7,284 nt of DNA. Origin: JAKORR01 sp964608495. Lineage in GTDB: Bacteria > Armatimonadota > Zipacnadia > Zipacnadales > FEN-943. The position numbers were made by a program, and so were the translations under genes. The notes beneath the pieces are model-generated. The model did no database searches. It was not told the DNA's origin and saw nothing but the letters and a program-made list of their open reading frames with translations. Shown here one piece after another: positions 7,214-7,284 of this stretch (position 1 is the stretch's first letter; the number at the start of each line of letters is the position of its first letter). The DNA is taken from positions 1 through 7,284 of the forward strand of contig CAZSOQ010000260.1 of assembly GCA_964608495.1 (NCBI GenBank), read 5' to 3'.

Positions 7214-7228
7214 CCCGCGAAGCGCGGG
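7214..7228. repeat. Short all-GC inverted repeat upstream of the operon
   Basis: CCCGCG and CGCGGG flank a 3-base AAG spacer. No T-tract follows on either strand, so it is not a standard intrinsic terminator. It could be a protein-binding site or simply chance in GC-rich DNA. Confidence 0.35.
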
Positions 7229-7240
7229 CCAGCGAACCGC

Positions 7241-7259
7241 TCAAGCTTCTCGCGCTTGA
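7241..7259. repeat. Inverted repeat TCAAGC / GCTTGA upstream of the operon
   Basis: TCAAGC (7241-7246) and GCTTGA (7254-7259) are perfect 6-base arms around a 7-base spacer, about 125-145 nt before the hydrolase start. The size suits a small operator or a weak hairpin. I see no matching promoter boxes nearby, so its function is open. Confidence 0.35.
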
Positions 7260-7284
7260 CCGCTCTCGCGCCCGGTAGTACGCT

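Noticed and set aside
7138..7284. Possible 3' end of an upstream minus-strand gene
   Set aside because: Two frames are open from the right edge, one ending at the TGA-TGA at 7143-7138 and another at a TAA near 7206-7208. Both tails are short and resemble no family I recognise, so neither can be called.
1..7284. CRISPR arrays, insertion sequences, tRNA or rRNA genes
   Set aside because: I saw no regularly spaced repeats, transposase motifs, terminal inverted repeats or structured RNA signatures. Coding sequence covers nearly the whole window.

Overview
The window is a GC-rich (by eye about two thirds G+C) bacterial segment with all supported genes on the minus strand, reading from right to left. 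Three genes are present and account for about 97% of the window: a very large exported glycoside-hydrolase-like protein (7116 to 2767, 1449 residues), a zinc-less medium-chain dehydrogenase/reductase (2738 to 1788, 316 residues), and an exported PHP-fold metallohydrolase of the DUF3604 / CehA-McbA type (1739 down to the left edge, 579 residues visible, 3' end missing). The gaps are 28 and 48 nt, each gene has its own purine-rich ribosome binding site, and no terminator-like hairpin separates them, so they look like one transcription unit.

Right edge, 7117-7284: a 168-nt leader region with a strong Shine-Dalgarno sequence, a double in-frame stop, and two small GC-rich inverted repeats. I see no convincing promoter or upstream gene. 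7116-2767: the hydrolase begins with TTG, carries a signal peptide, N-terminal beta-sandwich regions and a TIM-barrel-like catalytic region. A LamG/concanavalin-like domain seems to be spliced into the barrel, and a family-9-like carbohydrate-binding (CBM9/DOMON) domain seems to be spliced into the C-terminal beta-sandwich. 2738-1788: the dehydrogenase has a clear nucleotide-binding fold but has lost the usual zinc ligands. 1739-1: the metallohydrolase has a long beta-sandwich N-terminal half, a DxDxDG loop, and then the PHP metal-site motifs. It runs off the window with no stop.

Together these suggest a saccharide or glycoside catabolic operon in which two enzymes work outside the cytoplasm and an NAD-linked oxidoreductase works inside. 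The substrate cannot be read from the sequence. Such LamG-bearing, DUF6067-type and DUF3604-type proteins are common in Planctomycetota, Armatimonadota and related uncultured lineages, so one of these is the best guess for the host, but nothing here fixes the phylum. The most unusual points are the doubly interrupted hydrolase scaffold, an intragenic switch of strand composition within the same gene, and the unusual gene trio.
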